Assembly: GCF_009754915.1 (NCBI RefSeq)
Contig: NZ_WPIK01000002.1
Location: 271,350 to 335,349, forward strand
Source: Mucilaginibacter arboris
GTDB taxonomy: Bacteria > Bacteroidota > Bacteroidia > Sphingobacteriales > Sphingobacteriaceae
Reading direction: 5' to 3'
Length of the DNA: 64,000 bases
This document shows positions 35,037-43,137 of this stretch, in pieces. Both the position numbers and the translations under genes were made by a program. Each line of letters opens with the position of its first letter. Positions within the stretch are counted from its first letter, which is position 1. Under the pieces are notes generated by a model, which worked only from the letters and a program-made list of their open reading frames with translations, was not told the origin of the DNA and did no database searches.

Positions 35037-36671
35037 ATGTTAAAAGGATTTTTCACTATACCCGAACCAGTAAACGAACCGGGCTTAAATTACGGCCCGC
35101 ACAGTGTAGAACGGGCTATGCTGAAAAAAGCGCTGGAAGAAGCACGCGCTCAGGAAGTGGATCTGCCGATGTACATTGGCGGAAAAGAAGTAAGGACCGA
35201 AAATAAGATAGCTATTCGTCCGCCGCATGATCATAAACATATTTTAGGCTATTTTTCTGAAGGCGATGGGGGCCACGTAAATGAGGCGATAAAAGAAGCA
35301 TTGGCCGCAAAAGAAGCCTGGGAAAATTTAGCCTGGGAACAACGTGCGGCGATATTTTTAAAAGCAGCCGAACTGATTGCCGGCCCTTACCGATATAAAA
35401 TTAATGCGGCTACGATGCTTGGCCAATCAAAAAATGCTTACCAGGCAGAGATTGATTCTGCTTGTGAGCTGATTGATTTCCTTCGGTTTAACGTAGCTTA
35501 CATGTCAGAAATCTATGCACAGCAGCCAGCTTCGGGCAAAGGTGTTTGGAACCGGTTGGAGCAACGTCCGCTGGAAGGTTTCGTGTTTGCTTTAACGCCT
35601 TTTAACTTTACCGCTATTGCCGGAAACCTGCCTGCATCTGCCGCCATGATGGGCAACGTGGTGGTTTGGAAACCCGCTTATCCGCAAGCTTACGCAGCTA
35701 ACGTAATTATGCAGGTTTTTAAAGAAGCCGGCTTGCCCGATGGCGTGATCAATTTAATTTATGTTGACGGCCCGGTTGCAGGAGAAGTGATTTTTAACCA
35801 TCCTGATTTTGCCGGGATCCATTTTACCGGTTCTACTAAAGTTTTCCAAACCATCTGGCAAACCATTGGTAATAATATTCACAAATACAAAGCTTATCCG
35901 CGTATTGTAGGCGAAACCGGTGGAAAAGATTTTATTTTAGCCCATCAAAGTGCCAATCCTGATGTTGTTGCTACTGCAATTGTTCGTGGCGCATTTGAGT
36001 ATCAGGGACAAAAATGTTCTGCTGCTTCCCGCGCTTATCTGCCAAAATCTTTATGGCCTGCCATTCAGGAAAAGGTTTTGGATGATCTGCAATCTATTAA
36101 AATGGGGCCGGTAGAAGACTTTAGTAATTTCGTTAACGCTGTTATCACGGAGCAATCTTTTGATAAACTGGCTAAATATATTGATGCGGCAAAAGCAGAT
36201 GCCGACGTAGAAATTATTGCTGGCGGCAATTACGATAAATCAGTTGGTTATTTTATTGAACCTACGATTATTAAAGTAAAAGATCCGAAATATATAACGA
36301 TGTGCGAAGAATTGTTCGGGCCGGTTTTAACCGTTTATATTTATGAAGATGAAGCGTTTGAGCAGATCATGGAAGTTATTGATACCACTTCGCCTTATGC
36401 TTTAACCGGCTCGATTATTTCTACCGATCGTTATGCCATTGAAAAAGCGACTTACAAGCTGAGAAATGCAGCCGGAAACTTCTATGTAAATGATAAACCA
36501 ACCGGAGCCGTAGTTGGGCAGCAACCATTTGGCGGCGCCAGAGGTTCCGGTACGAATGATAAAGCCGGTTCAATGATTAATTTACTACGCTGGGTTTCCC
36601 CAAGAACAATTAAGGAAACTTTTGATCCGCCAAAGGATTATCGTTATCCTTTTTTGGAGAGGGAATTGTAA
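35037..36671 (+). CDS. pruA: L-glutamate gamma-semialdehyde (P5C) dehydrogenase
   Basis: 544 aa from ATG 35037 (MLKGFFTIPEPVNEP, the usual N-terminus). The aldehyde dehydrogenase fold shows ALTPFNFTAIAGNLPA, VVWKPAYPQAYA, FTGSTKVF, VGETGGKDF (catalytic base Glu) and EYQGQKCSAASRAY with the catalytic Cys. It oxidises P5C to glutamate with NAD+ in proline catabolism. A family A-like core at 35287-35301 encodes AIKEAL, but homologues commonly have a similar helix here, so this instance may be chance. The terminator at 36678-36706 follows. Confidence 0.96.
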   Translation: MLKGFFTIPEPVNEPGLNYGPHSVERAMLKKALEEARAQEVDLPMYIGGKEVRTENKIAIRPPHDHKHILGYFSEGDGGHVNEAIKEALAAKEAWENLAWEQRAAIFLKAAELIAGPYRYKINAATMLGQSKNAYQAEIDSACELIDFLRFNVAYMSEIYAQQPASGKGVWNRLEQRPLEGFVFALTPFNFTAIAGNLPASAAMMGNVVVWKPAYPQAYAANVIMQVFKEAGLPDGVINLIYVDGPVAGEVIFNHPDFAGIHFTGSTKVFQTIWQTIGNNIHKYKAYPRIVGETGGKDFILAHQSANPDVVATAIVRGAFEYQGQKCSAASRAYLPKSLWPAIQEKVLDDLQSIKMGPVEDFSNFVNAVITEQSFDKLAKYIDAAKADADVEIIAGGNYDKSVGYFIEPTIIKVKDPKYITMCEELFGPVLTVYIYEDEAFEQIMEVIDTTSPYALTGSIISTDRYAIEKATYKLRNAAGNFYVNDKPTGAVVGQQPFGGARGSGTNDKAGSMINLLRWVSPRTIKETFDPPKDYRYPFLEREL

Positions 36672-36677
36672 AATTGG

Positions 36678-36706
36678 AAAAGTCTGGCTTTGGGCCGGAC
36701 TTTTTT
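36678..36706 (+). terminator. Terminator of pruA
   Basis: AAAAGTC pairs with GACTTTT around a GC-rich centre (TGGC/GGCCG), followed by a T run. Confidence 0.75.
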
Positions 36707-36749
36707 GTTTTAAGTTGATTTTAAGCGGAAGCTTTGGCAGGTTTGTTTA

Positions 36750-36809
36750 GTAAACAGGATCGCAGATCCTAAGCTCAAATAACCGGATTGCAAATCCGGC
36801 CCAGCAGGT
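36750..36809. repeat. Family C fragment
   Basis: It holds GGATCGCAGATCC and CCGGATTGCAAATCCGG, matching the right part of the fuller copies at 41684 and 43219. Confidence 0.7.
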
Positions 36810-36953
36810 GATGTTCCTTTTAAAGTTTTCTTTAACTTAACGAAGTGAGCTGATTAGGAAATATTTACAAAATTATTTTTAGAAAAATCTGGAGCAGTAG
36901 AAATTCAAATTTGTCTTTAAGCATTTCGAAACACAGGCCAGAAACATTTTCTT

Positions 36954-37382
36954 TTAATTTTCTGCATATTTTTTAAAGTTGTTTAATATTGCTTGGCAAA
37001 AATCTCTTTGTATTTCAACAGGGGTTTCTGTTTCAGGCTCAAAGGTTTCGGTTACCGTTGTATCATTGCCATTTGATATAAATGTAATTATTGTTTTTCT
37101 GCCATCAGCTACTGTATATTCAATAAGCTCATTCGTTATTATCTTATCGTATTTGCCGCAGTGGTCAAAACCAGTGCTGCCATCTTTGGCCTCCATCCTG
37201 AATAAAAACCTTCCTTCATCTTTCAAATCAATTTCAACTCGAAGGGAGTGCCAATCGCTTGAAGGATTGTTCCATTGAATAATGTCAGCAGGCGTTGTCC
37301 AAAGTTTCCAAATTTTTTCTACTGATGATTTTACCGTTGTTTCAACTGTAATTTCTGGTTTTATATCTTTCGTTTTTTTCAT
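36954..37382 (-). CDS. SRPBCC (AHSA1-type) domain protein
   Basis: 142 aa with the START-like fold of the AHSA1 group: TVETTVKSSVEKIWKLWTTPADIIQWN, GRFLFRMEAKDGSTGFDHCGKYDKI, and TVTETFEPETETPVEIQRDFCQAILNNFKKY. Such small proteins bind hydrophobic ligands and often travel on mobile DNA. It opens (at the left end) a run of small same-strand genes. The actual ligand is unknown. Confidence 0.9.
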   Translation of the reverse strand: MKKTKDIKPEITVETTVKSSVEKIWKLWTTPADIIQWNNPSSDWHSLRVEIDLKDEGRFLFRMEAKDGSTGFDHCGKYDKIITNELIEYTVADGRKTIITFISNGNDTTVTETFEPETETPVEIQRDFCQAILNNFKKYAEN

Positions 37383-37824
37383 TGAACAAGCGTCAATTAA
37401 ATTCTGAATGTCATTTTTTAAATTTGTATAAATTACTTGTAAAATTACGTCAGCTTAAATTTAGTGCAAAAGCTGATAGGATTTATAAATGTTGAATAGC
37501 ACGTTAGCCCTACTTTTTGCCAATACTTATTAACGTTCATTGTTTCTTTTCACCAGACATTATTGCTGTGTTTTTTTATACTTTGTCAAGGAACCCTTCA
37601 ATTAAATTAGTCGCATTAAATGGTGTCCACTTACCATTGTCCAACGTTTCTATCGCCCCTAAATAATCTCCGTGCCACTGGAAAAATAGCTAATTCACAA
37701 TTTGAGATAATGCGGTACATTTCAACTGCATATTCCATTTTGTTTGTTCTTGATTTTTCAAAATTGATTTTTGCAGTAAGTTCCAAGTTCACACTTTTGT
37801 AAAAGCATTGCTGTTTTTCTTCGG
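37383..37824. other. Gap containing a decayed hydrolase gene
   Basis: The 442-bp stretch holds the alpha/beta hydrolase remnant (37576-37790) and, at about 37500-37545, a short ACGTTA...TAACGT inverted motif like the cassette-end words found elsewhere in this cluster. Confidence 0.5.
37576..37790 (-). pseudogene. Alpha/beta hydrolase C-terminal remnant, frameshifted
   Basis: Reading the minus strand, one frame gives EYAVEMYRIISNCELAIFP and, after a 1-2 base loss near 37680, the next frame gives QWHGDYLGAIETLDNGKW and TPFNATNLIEGFLDKV then stop. Together these match the C-terminal part of alpha/beta hydrolases (MYRxIPNxxLAIxPG-HG). The N-terminal two thirds, including the nucleophile, are missing. 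Confidence 0.55.
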
Positions 37825-38262
37825 TTAAATTTCTCCTTTATAATTTGGATCAAAATCTACTATCCATTCAATGCCATATTTGTCTCTAAAACAACCAAAA
37901 TATGAACCCCAGGGACTGTCTCCAATTGGTCCTTCAATTTGTCCGCCTGCTGAAAGTCCATTGAATAATTTATCGGCTTCATCACGGCTTTCTGCACTAA
38001 TTGATATTTTAGACCTGTTTTCGTTTTCATTTGTTTTTCCCATACTTTCCGGAACATCATTGGCCATTAAAATATTTTTGCCGATAGGCAAAGCAATGTG
38101 CATTATTTTATGTGCATCATTTTCTGCTACCGGAAATTCAGGGCTTGACAGGTCTTTGAAACGCATCACTTTTGCGAACTCACCGCCAAAAACTGATTTG
38201 TAAAAATTGAATGCTTCTTCGGCATTTCCGTTGAAGTTAATGTGAGGGTTGATTACTGCCAT
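37825..38262 (-). CDS. VOC-family (PhnB/glyoxalase-like) protein
   Basis: 145 aa starting MAVINPHINFNGNAEEAFNFYKSVFGGEF, the standard PhnB-type VOC opening, with GPIGDSPWGSYFGCFRDKYGIEWIVDF at the end. VOC proteins use paired beta-alpha-beta-beta-beta units around a metal site; the PhnB-like group has no settled function. It sits in the cassette-like gene run, downstream of an attC-like palindrome (38337-38466). Confidence 0.92.
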   Translation of the reverse strand: MAVINPHINFNGNAEEAFNFYKSVFGGEFAKVMRFKDLSSPEFPVAENDAHKIMHIALPIGKNILMANDVPESMGKTNENENRSKISISAESRDEADKLFNGLSAGGQIEGPIGDSPWGSYFGCFRDKYGIEWIVDFDPNYKGEI

Positions 38263-38336
38263 AATTTTTATTTTTTAAGCTGTTTTTTTATTTCTGATTC
38301 CAAATGTCTGGCTGCAGGATGCCACAATACAATAAC

Positions 38337-38466
38337 GCCTAACGTTTTTAAGCTTGGCGAAGTGGGCTTTTTAGCACAAAAGTTTGTTAGATGCACGGTT
38401 GTTTGTTTAACTACAAATGTCTCATAGAAACACGTCGCCCGCCATTTTGCCAAGCCCATGTTAGCA
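38337..38466 (-). other. attC-like imperfect palindrome
   Basis: Read on the minus strand, it opens with TGCTAAC, which contains the stop codon of the RibD-like gene, continues with GGCTTGGC and ends GCCAAGC...GTTAGGC. The outer words resemble the R boxes (GTTRRRY fits exactly; the RYYYAAC side is off by one base). The inner GCTTGGC/GCCAAGC pair resembles the L boxes and extends to 13 of 15 paired. The size (130 bp) is near that of Vibrio cassette sites. No integrase is in the window. Confidence 0.5.
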
Positions 38467-39027
38467 GTTCGTTGTTTTTTCGTTTGTCGGCTCATAGTAA
38501 AGCGTTACCGCACCACTACTAAATGTTTTTGTCTTTGTGAGTTTAAAAACAGTTCTGCCATCTATGTTTTCAAATAACAACAAACCGCTACCTGCTACAA
38601 CAGGATGAACACAAAGTTGATATTCATCAATCAAATTAAGTTTCATTAGCTGTATAATTAAACTCCGACTACCAACTAAAATGTCTTTACCTAATTGTTG
38701 TTTGAGTTCTAAGACTAATTCTTCAACAGGTTGAGCTGACAATTTTGCACTTTGCCATTCAACACTTTTAAGCGTGTGGGAAAAAACAATTTTTGGAATG
38801 CCGTCCATTACAACAGCAAAGTCGTCCATTGATTTTTCACCTGAAGGGCTTTTTGCTAAAGTTCGCCAGTATTCCATAAGCTGATAGGTTATCCTCCCAT
38901 ATAGAATAGTGTCTGCATTACTTAACAGGTCAGCGTAATGTTGATGTATTTCTTCATCTGGAATAATTGCCGTATGGTCGCAAAACCCGTCAAGTGTCAT
39001 ATTGATTGCTGCAATTAACTTTCTCAT
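38461..39027 (-). CDS. Dihydrofolate reductase-like (RibD C-terminal domain) protein
   Basis: 188 aa, starting MRKLIAAINMTLDGFCDHTA with LYGRITYQLMEYW, KIVFSHTLKSVEW and DILVGSRSLIIQLMKLNLIDEYQLCVHPVVAGSG, all typical of RibD_C/DHFR-like reductases. It probably binds NADPH; the substrate is unknown. The stop codon TAA lies inside the first word of the attC-like site, as is common for integron cassette genes. Confidence 0.92.
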   Translation of the reverse strand: MRKLIAAINMTLDGFCDHTAIIPDEEIHQHYADLLSNADTILYGRITYQLMEYWRTLAKSPSGEKSMDDFAVVMDGIPKIVFSHTLKSVEWQSAKLSAQPVEELVLELKQQLGKDILVGSRSLIIQLMKLNLIDEYQLCVHPVVAGSGLLLFENIDGRTVFKLTKTKTFSSGAVTLYYEPTNEKTTNC

Positions 39028-39088
39028 ATTCTGGTTTTACTCGTCTGTCTGTTTAATTCGGGTGTTTAGCGGTTCGTTGTTTTTCTTG

Positions 39089-39300
39089 TCATTCGTTTTT
39101 TCCTTTGAATGTTGCATAAATAGTCATAGTCTGTCCGTGTCCTAATTCAAAGTCTTCTTTTAGCCAATTTGTAATTTCTGTTGCTTTTGTTTTGGATCAA
39201 GTTTTCTGTCAATGTTGAATTCTTTTTTCTCTTCCATTTTTTTAAAGTCAGCCGGTGTCTTTCCTGTCTTGGATTTTGATATTTTCAATGTGCTCGACAC
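39089..39300 (-). pseudogene. DUF4287-type protein remnant, frameshifted
   Basis: The minus strand reads STLKISKSKTGKTPADFKKM in one frame and, after a shift near 39190, EITNWLKEDFELGHGQTM then IYATFKGKNE and stop. This is the DUF4287 pattern (KTGKTPEDF ... WLKEDxxLGHGHAMA). One indel breaks it; a sequencing error is the alternative. Confidence 0.65.
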
Positions 39301-39412
39301 GATACAATATTTAACTTTTGTTAAAGAAGTTGTTTAAACTTTCAAAGCCTGTTTAAGTTTGTACAGACCCTTCGGATATGCTTAGGATTGATGTGCCCCA
39401 GGCTTAGTGCGC

Positions 39413-39469
39413 ATGCTTCTTTTACCGGGTAAAAATTGGTGTTTGATTTTTAGGTGATAAAAGAAGCAT
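39413..39469. repeat. Family A palindromic unit (compact form)
   Basis: At 57 bp this is close to a minimal full unit: ATGCTTCTTTTACC, GGGTAAAAATTGGTGTTTG, TTTTTAGGT, GATAAAAGAAGCAT. Confidence 0.9.
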
Positions 39470-39485
39470 CGGCCAGAAAAAAAGT

Positions 39486-39857
39486 TTAAACAACTTCAGA
39501 GTTTAATTTGTGATAGTAAATGTAAGACACGGCTAAAATTCCGAATACGGCCAAAGGGAAAAATGTTTGTCCATTTACGCCGTCAACTGCTCCGTGACTA
39601 ATAGTTGCAAAAATAAAGTCAAAGGCAAAACCTGCATAAGCCCATTCTTTTACTCGTTTAGGAACCTGTGGAATAATTAACGCTAATACTCCTAAAACTT
39701 TAAAAACAACCAATGCGTTTCCAAAATACCCAGGATAACCCAAATGTCTGATTCCTTCTTTTGCTAATTCTGTTTGTGAAGTCAATGCGGGCATTATTCC
39801 TTCAAATAAAGCGATGATTATTGTTGCTGTCCAAAATATTATTTTTTCTTTCTTCAT
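39486..39857 (-). CDS. DoxX-like small membrane protein
   Basis: 123 aa with four hydrophobic helices. The pattern GIRHLGYPGYFGNALVVFKVLGVLALIIP and FAFDFIFATISHGAVDG is that of the DoxX-like family. Function unclear; such genes often lie in mobile or resistance contexts. A family A unit begins 17 bp after the stop. Confidence 0.88.
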   Translation of the reverse strand: MKKEKIIFWTATIIIALFEGIMPALTSQTELAKEGIRHLGYPGYFGNALVVFKVLGVLALIIPQVPKRVKEWAYAGFAFDFIFATISHGAVDGVNGQTFFPLAVFGILAVSYIYYHKLNSEVV

Positions 39858-39900
39858 TTTTTATGTTCGTTTATTCTCTTAGAGGTGTTGCAATACAATT

Positions 39901-40004
39901 ACCGCTAACTGTTAAATTGCCGGAGATGAGGATCGATATGCTTATAAACCATATAACCAATTTGTTCTTTTGTCATGTTTCCGAAAAAAGATGCTGTTAG
40001 CGGT
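39901..40004 (-). other. attC-like inverted-end segment made from a DUF1569 tail
   Basis: The ends are ACCGCTAAC (39901-39909) and GTTAGCGGT (39996-40004), a perfect inverted pair. The inside, read on the minus strand, encodes FFGNMTKEQIGYMVYKHID and PHLRQFNS then stop, nearly the same as the end of the DUF1569 gene at 40713. About 39895-39988 and 40705-40796 are therefore direct repeats flanking the RibD-like gene. Confidence 0.6.
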
Positions 40005-40011
40005 TTTGTCC

Positions 40012-40632
40012 TTATTTCATCGTCAGTTTGTATCTCAAATGTGTTGTCAGGTCTGATGGTATCACTTCCACAATTTGAAGATCATATTTGTCTTTGTTAA
40101 TACCGTCAAACAGCCGGATACCACTTCCTAAAAAAACGGGGGCAATGTGAATGAAAAATTCATCCACAAGCCCTGCATTGAGATATTGTTGAATAGTATC
40201 TGCACCGCCTTGTATTCTTATGTCCTTTCCTTTGGCTGATTGTTTTGCTTTTTCCAATGCGCTTTGTATCCCGTCATTGATGAAATAAAAAGTTGTTGTC
40301 CCCTTTTGAACCCAGGGTTCCCGTTTTTCGTGTGTCAGCACATAAACATCTGCTTTGTATATATCTTCTTCCCAATGGACTTCGCCTTCTTCAAACATTC
40401 GTTTTCCCATAATGTAAGAACCTGTTCTTGCAAACATATCATCAATTAATTTACTGTCTGGGCCGTATTCTTCACCGCCTTCCATGTTGATGTTTTTCCA
40501 AAAAGCTTTTTGTTTAAACATCCACTTATGAATTTTTGGGGAAACGCCGCCCATTGGGTTGCCCGGACTTCTGTTATCGCCGGCAAAAAAGCCATCAAGC
40601 GATATCCCGCTGTCAAAGATAATGTTGTTCAT
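40012..40632 (-). CDS. Dihydrofolate reductase-like (RibD C-terminal domain) protein
   Basis: 206 aa. SGISLDGFFAGDN, YIMGKRMFEEGEVHWEE, DVYVLTHEKREPWVQKG, DIRIQGGADTIQQYLNAGLVDEFFIHIAPVFLGSGIRLFDG are typical of the RibD_C family. It is a distant paralogue of the gene at 38461. Direct repeats of about 90 bp flank it, so recombination could excise it as a circle together with one repeat. Confidence 0.92.
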   Translation of the reverse strand: MNNIIFDSGISLDGFFAGDNRSPGNPMGGVSPKIHKWMFKQKAFWKNINMEGGEEYGPDSKLIDDMFARTGSYIMGKRMFEEGEVHWEEDIYKADVYVLTHEKREPWVQKGTTTFYFINDGIQSALEKAKQSAKGKDIRIQGGADTIQQYLNAGLVDEFFIHIAPVFLGSGIRLFDGINKDKYDLQIVEVIPSDLTTHLRYKLTMK

Positions 40633-40712
40633 AATTTTTTATTTATTTGGTATTCGTCAAGTTAATTTTGTCTATTAGTTTGATTGTTACGCCTGTTGCC
40701 CTACAATAACGC

Positions 40713-41156
40713 CTAACTATTAAATTGCCGAAGATGATGGTCGATATGCTTATAAACCATATGTCCAATTTGTTCTTTTGTCATTTTTCCGAAAAAAGGG
40801 TGTACGAAGTCAAGGTTTGAAAAATGTTCATATTCATCAATCCTGGCAACCCATTCTGCTTTTTGGGCCAAAACATTTCCATTTCCACTTATTTTAAGTT
40901 CAGGAATTGTGGGTGTATTTCGTCGCAAGGGTTTTTCATCTTTGAGAACATTTTTTAAAGCCATTTTACCAAACAAGCGGCCAATAAAAGCACGTTTATA
41001 CTTTTTATTGCCTAACATCATTTCTTCCCACCTTGTACAATGTTTCAGCATCTGGTAAACATTCATTTTGCCCCATTGGGCTGTGCTGTTTTCATTAAGC
41101 GTGTTGATCCTGTTAATCAACTCACCTCTTGTTGTTTTGTCGAATATGGTTTTCAT
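40713..41156 (-). CDS. DUF1569-family protein
   Basis: 147 aa: MKTIFDKTTRGELINRINTLNENSTAQWGKMNVYQMLKHCTRWEEMMLGNKKYKR ... MTKEQIGHMVYKHIDHHLRQFNS (given here as pieces). The NVYQMLxHC and HIDHHLRQF histidines match the DinB-like four-helix metal fold of DUF1569. Its stop codon TAG is inside GTTAGGC, a cassette-end word. A copy of its last 27 codons occurs at 39901-40004. Confidence 0.85.
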   Translation of the reverse strand: MKTIFDKTTRGELINRINTLNENSTAQWGKMNVYQMLKHCTRWEEMMLGNKKYKRAFIGRLFGKMALKNVLKDEKPLRRNTPTIPELKISGNGNVLAQKAEWVARIDEYEHFSNLDFVHPFFGKMTKEQIGHMVYKHIDHHLRQFNS

Positions 41157-41309
41157 ATTTCCACCGGTTGTCGAACAAAATTATAGTATAAAGACTCTTA
41201 AAGATAGGTTCGGACATGACAATTTAAGGGGGTAAATGCGACAAAGAATAAATCGTTTCGCTAATTCTGGCTGCACCAGTCATTGATCTGGGAGGGCCCC
41301 AATCTACTG

Positions 41310-41332
41310 ATGCTTCTTTTATCGGATAAAAA
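41310..41332. repeat. Family A single arm
   Basis: ATGCTTCTTTTATCGGATAA and AAA; no partner arm close by. Confidence 0.7.
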
Positions 41333-41475
41333 TTATCAGATATTTGTTGGCCTGGATTTGTAATATTTACAAATTTTGCTGTTTAATATTGATAATTACT
41401 TTCTTTTGGCTGTGGTTTTCAATTCCTAAACAGTTTGGATTTTAAATATGACAAATCAAATTCACTCAGCCAATT

Positions 41476-41686
41476 TTATCCTTTAAGCCTGGTTTCAATA
41501 TCCATTCTTTCATGCAAAATCCTGATTATTTCCACAGTTCCATCATCGCTTCTTCTGTAAAATATCAGATGTGATTTTACTTTCGTTGCCCGATAGCTTT
41601 GCTTCGTACTTTCCATTGATTTGCCTTCCTAAAAATGGGTAGAAATATACTCAAACTCATTAATCAGAAGATTATAATATCTCCTA
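41476..41686 (-). pseudogene. RelE/ParE toxin remnant
   Basis: The minus strand reads RYYNLLINEFEYISTHF, stop (TAG), EGKSMESTKQSYRATKVKS, HLIFYRRSDDGTVEIIRIL, HERMDIETRLKG, stop. The second half is a good ParE C-terminus (SHLIFYR...IIRILHxRMD). The gene has an internal amber codon and its front is cut exactly where the family C repeat begins. Confidence 0.75.
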
Positions 41687-41873
41687 CTGGTCGGGTTTGT
41701 AACCCTGTCCTTTGAGCTGCAGATTTTCAATCTGTTTAAACCAATGCTTCTTTTATCATTGTTTTTTGGGCTTGTGATTTTTTTTGGATAAAAGTTTTTA
41801 TAAACAGAATTTTAAAAATAGGATAACAGATCCAAAGCTCAAAAGTGCCGGATTGCAAATCCGCCCCAGCAAC
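41684..41873. repeat. Family C composite palindromic repeat
   Basis: It contains GGGTTTGTAACCC, CAGATTTTCAATCTG and CGGATTGCAAATCCG palindromes in series, and an ATGCTTCTTTTATC family A arm at 41743. It is closely related to 43219-43413. Confidence 0.8.
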
Positions 41874-41876
41874 CTC

Positions 41877-41905
41877 AAAAAAGTCTGGCTTTTAACCAGA
41901 CTTTT
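41877..41905 (-). terminator. Terminator of the redoxin gene
   Basis: AAAAGTCTGG pairs with CCAGACTTTT around CTTTTAA, 28 bp past the stop on the minus strand. Confidence 0.8.
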
Positions 41906-41932
41906 GTTGCATATCATATTTCAAACTTCCTG

Positions 41933-43063
41933 TTAATAATACCTGCCTACAACAGGATTGTCAACAATTTTTTTCTTCATTTCGTTTGGATCGACCGCCC
42001 CTTCTTTTGCATACACAATTTTACCGCCCGGTTCTACCAAAATGGTGTAAGGCAATGCTCCCTGCCATTTCGGATCGATCGCTTCGATCAGTTTATATTT
42101 ATCATCAATATTAAAAATGTAATTGGTGGTTGATGCCTGTGATTGTTGAAGAAACTTTAAAGCTTTATCTTTTTTGGCAGGATCATCGGCACTTACGGTA
42201 ACGATCTCGAAATCTCTCCGGCGGTACATCCTGTTCATGGTGATAAACTCCGGAAATTCGGTAACGCAAGGGCCGCACCAGGTTGCCCAGATATTGATCA
42301 GCCTTAGTTTATCTGATTTATTTTGTAGTAATCCTTTTAGTCCGGCTACGCCAATCGTATCAATTTTAACCGGTTCTTTTGCCCATTCTTCGGTTGCTTT
42401 TTGTTGCCAGTTTTCTTTTTCGGCCCATTTTACTGAACATCCAAATACTTTGGTGGTAGCTACCGCTGGTTTTTTGTGGTTCAGCATGGCATCAAGCGCG
42501 TTGCGGGTATCCTGGCTGTTCGGGGTTTTGCTTGGCTTTTCTGTATCATCAATACGACCGGAATAGCAAAGTATCCTGTTCTCATCAAAAATAAATACGT
42601 GGGGAGTGGCCGCAGGGCCATAAGCACGGCTGGTTGCTTGTGTTTTACCATCGTATAAATAAGGAAAGTTAAAATGCTTTTGCTTTGCCCGTATCTTCAT
42701 TTCGTCAAACGAATCACTTAAATCGGTATAGCCCAATTCATCTAAACGTATCGCTTGTGGATCGTTAGGCATAATTGCTACAAACGCTACCCCTTTGTTG
42801 CTGTAATCTTTGGTAAGTTGTATCAGCCGGTCTTCATAAGCCTGGGCAGTAGGGCAATGGTTGCAAGTGAAAACGACAACCAATAGCTGTTTATTTTTAA
42901 AGGAATTTAAAGAATACGTTTTGCCATCAACCCCGGGCAGGTTAAAATCTGGTGCTTTAGCGCCTATTGCTAATGTTTTATGTTCATCCGGGTATAATTT
43001 AAAGGAGAAACTAAAGGCAATTAGCAGTAATGCTATCCAATAGAAGCAACGTAACTTTGTCAT
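41933..43063 (-). CDS. Tandem thioredoxin-fold redoxin (AhpC/TSA-like plus TlpA-like)
   Basis: 376 aa with an N-terminal signal/anchor (LALLLIAFSFSF region). Two thioredoxin folds follow. The first (about 33-195) resembles AhpC/TSA with TCNHCP (Cys67, Cys70). The second (about 235-370) is TlpA/ResA-like with WATWCGPC (Cys263, Cys266) and the cis-proline region ALPYTILV. A periplasmic thiol-disulfide role is likely, with the two modules possibly relaying electrons. Fusions of this kind are seen in Bacteroidota, but the partner is unknown. Confidence 0.85.
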   Translation of the reverse strand: MTKLRCFYWIALLLIAFSFSFKLYPDEHKTLAIGAKAPDFNLPGVDGKTYSLNSFKNKQLLVVVFTCNHCPTAQAYEDRLIQLTKDYSNKGVAFVAIMPNDPQAIRLDELGYTDLSDSFDEMKIRAKQKHFNFPYLYDGKTQATSRAYGPAATPHVFIFDENRILCYSGRIDDTEKPSKTPNSQDTRNALDAMLNHKKPAVATTKVFGCSVKWAEKENWQQKATEEWAKEPVKIDTIGVAGLKGLLQNKSDKLRLINIWATWCGPCVTEFPEFITMNRMYRRRDFEIVTVSADDPAKKDKALKFLQQSQASTTNYIFNIDDKYKLIEAIDPKWQGALPYTILVEPGGKIVYAKEGAVDPNEMKKKIVDNPVVGRYY

Positions 43064-43137
43064 GATGTTTAAAAGTTTAAAACAGAAATACGGTTTTTCG
43101 GCTGAGTAAAAGTAGTGAGGATACAGGTAATTTAAAA

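Larger units (their letters stand above)
39028..39485. other. Gap with DUF4287 remnant and family A unit
   Basis: Besides the two features listed separately (39089-39300 and 39413-39469) it holds ACCGCTAAAC-type sequence at about 39063-39079, on the minus strand similar to the end of the preceding cassette. Confidence 0.5.
41157..41932. other. Gap with decayed toxin gene and repeats
   Basis: 776 bp containing a family A arm (41310), a ParE-type remnant (41476-41686), a full family C repeat (41684-41873) with its own family A arm, and the terminator of the redoxin gene. Confidence 0.75.

Noticed and set aside
35287..35301. Family A insertion inside pruA
   Set aside because: Only the core GATAAAAGAAGCAT matches, the flanks do not, and the AIKEAL helix is common at this place in the family; chance or codon use explains it.
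36954..41686. Complete mobile integron
   Set aside because: No integrase gene and no attI are in the window; only cassette-like features are visible.
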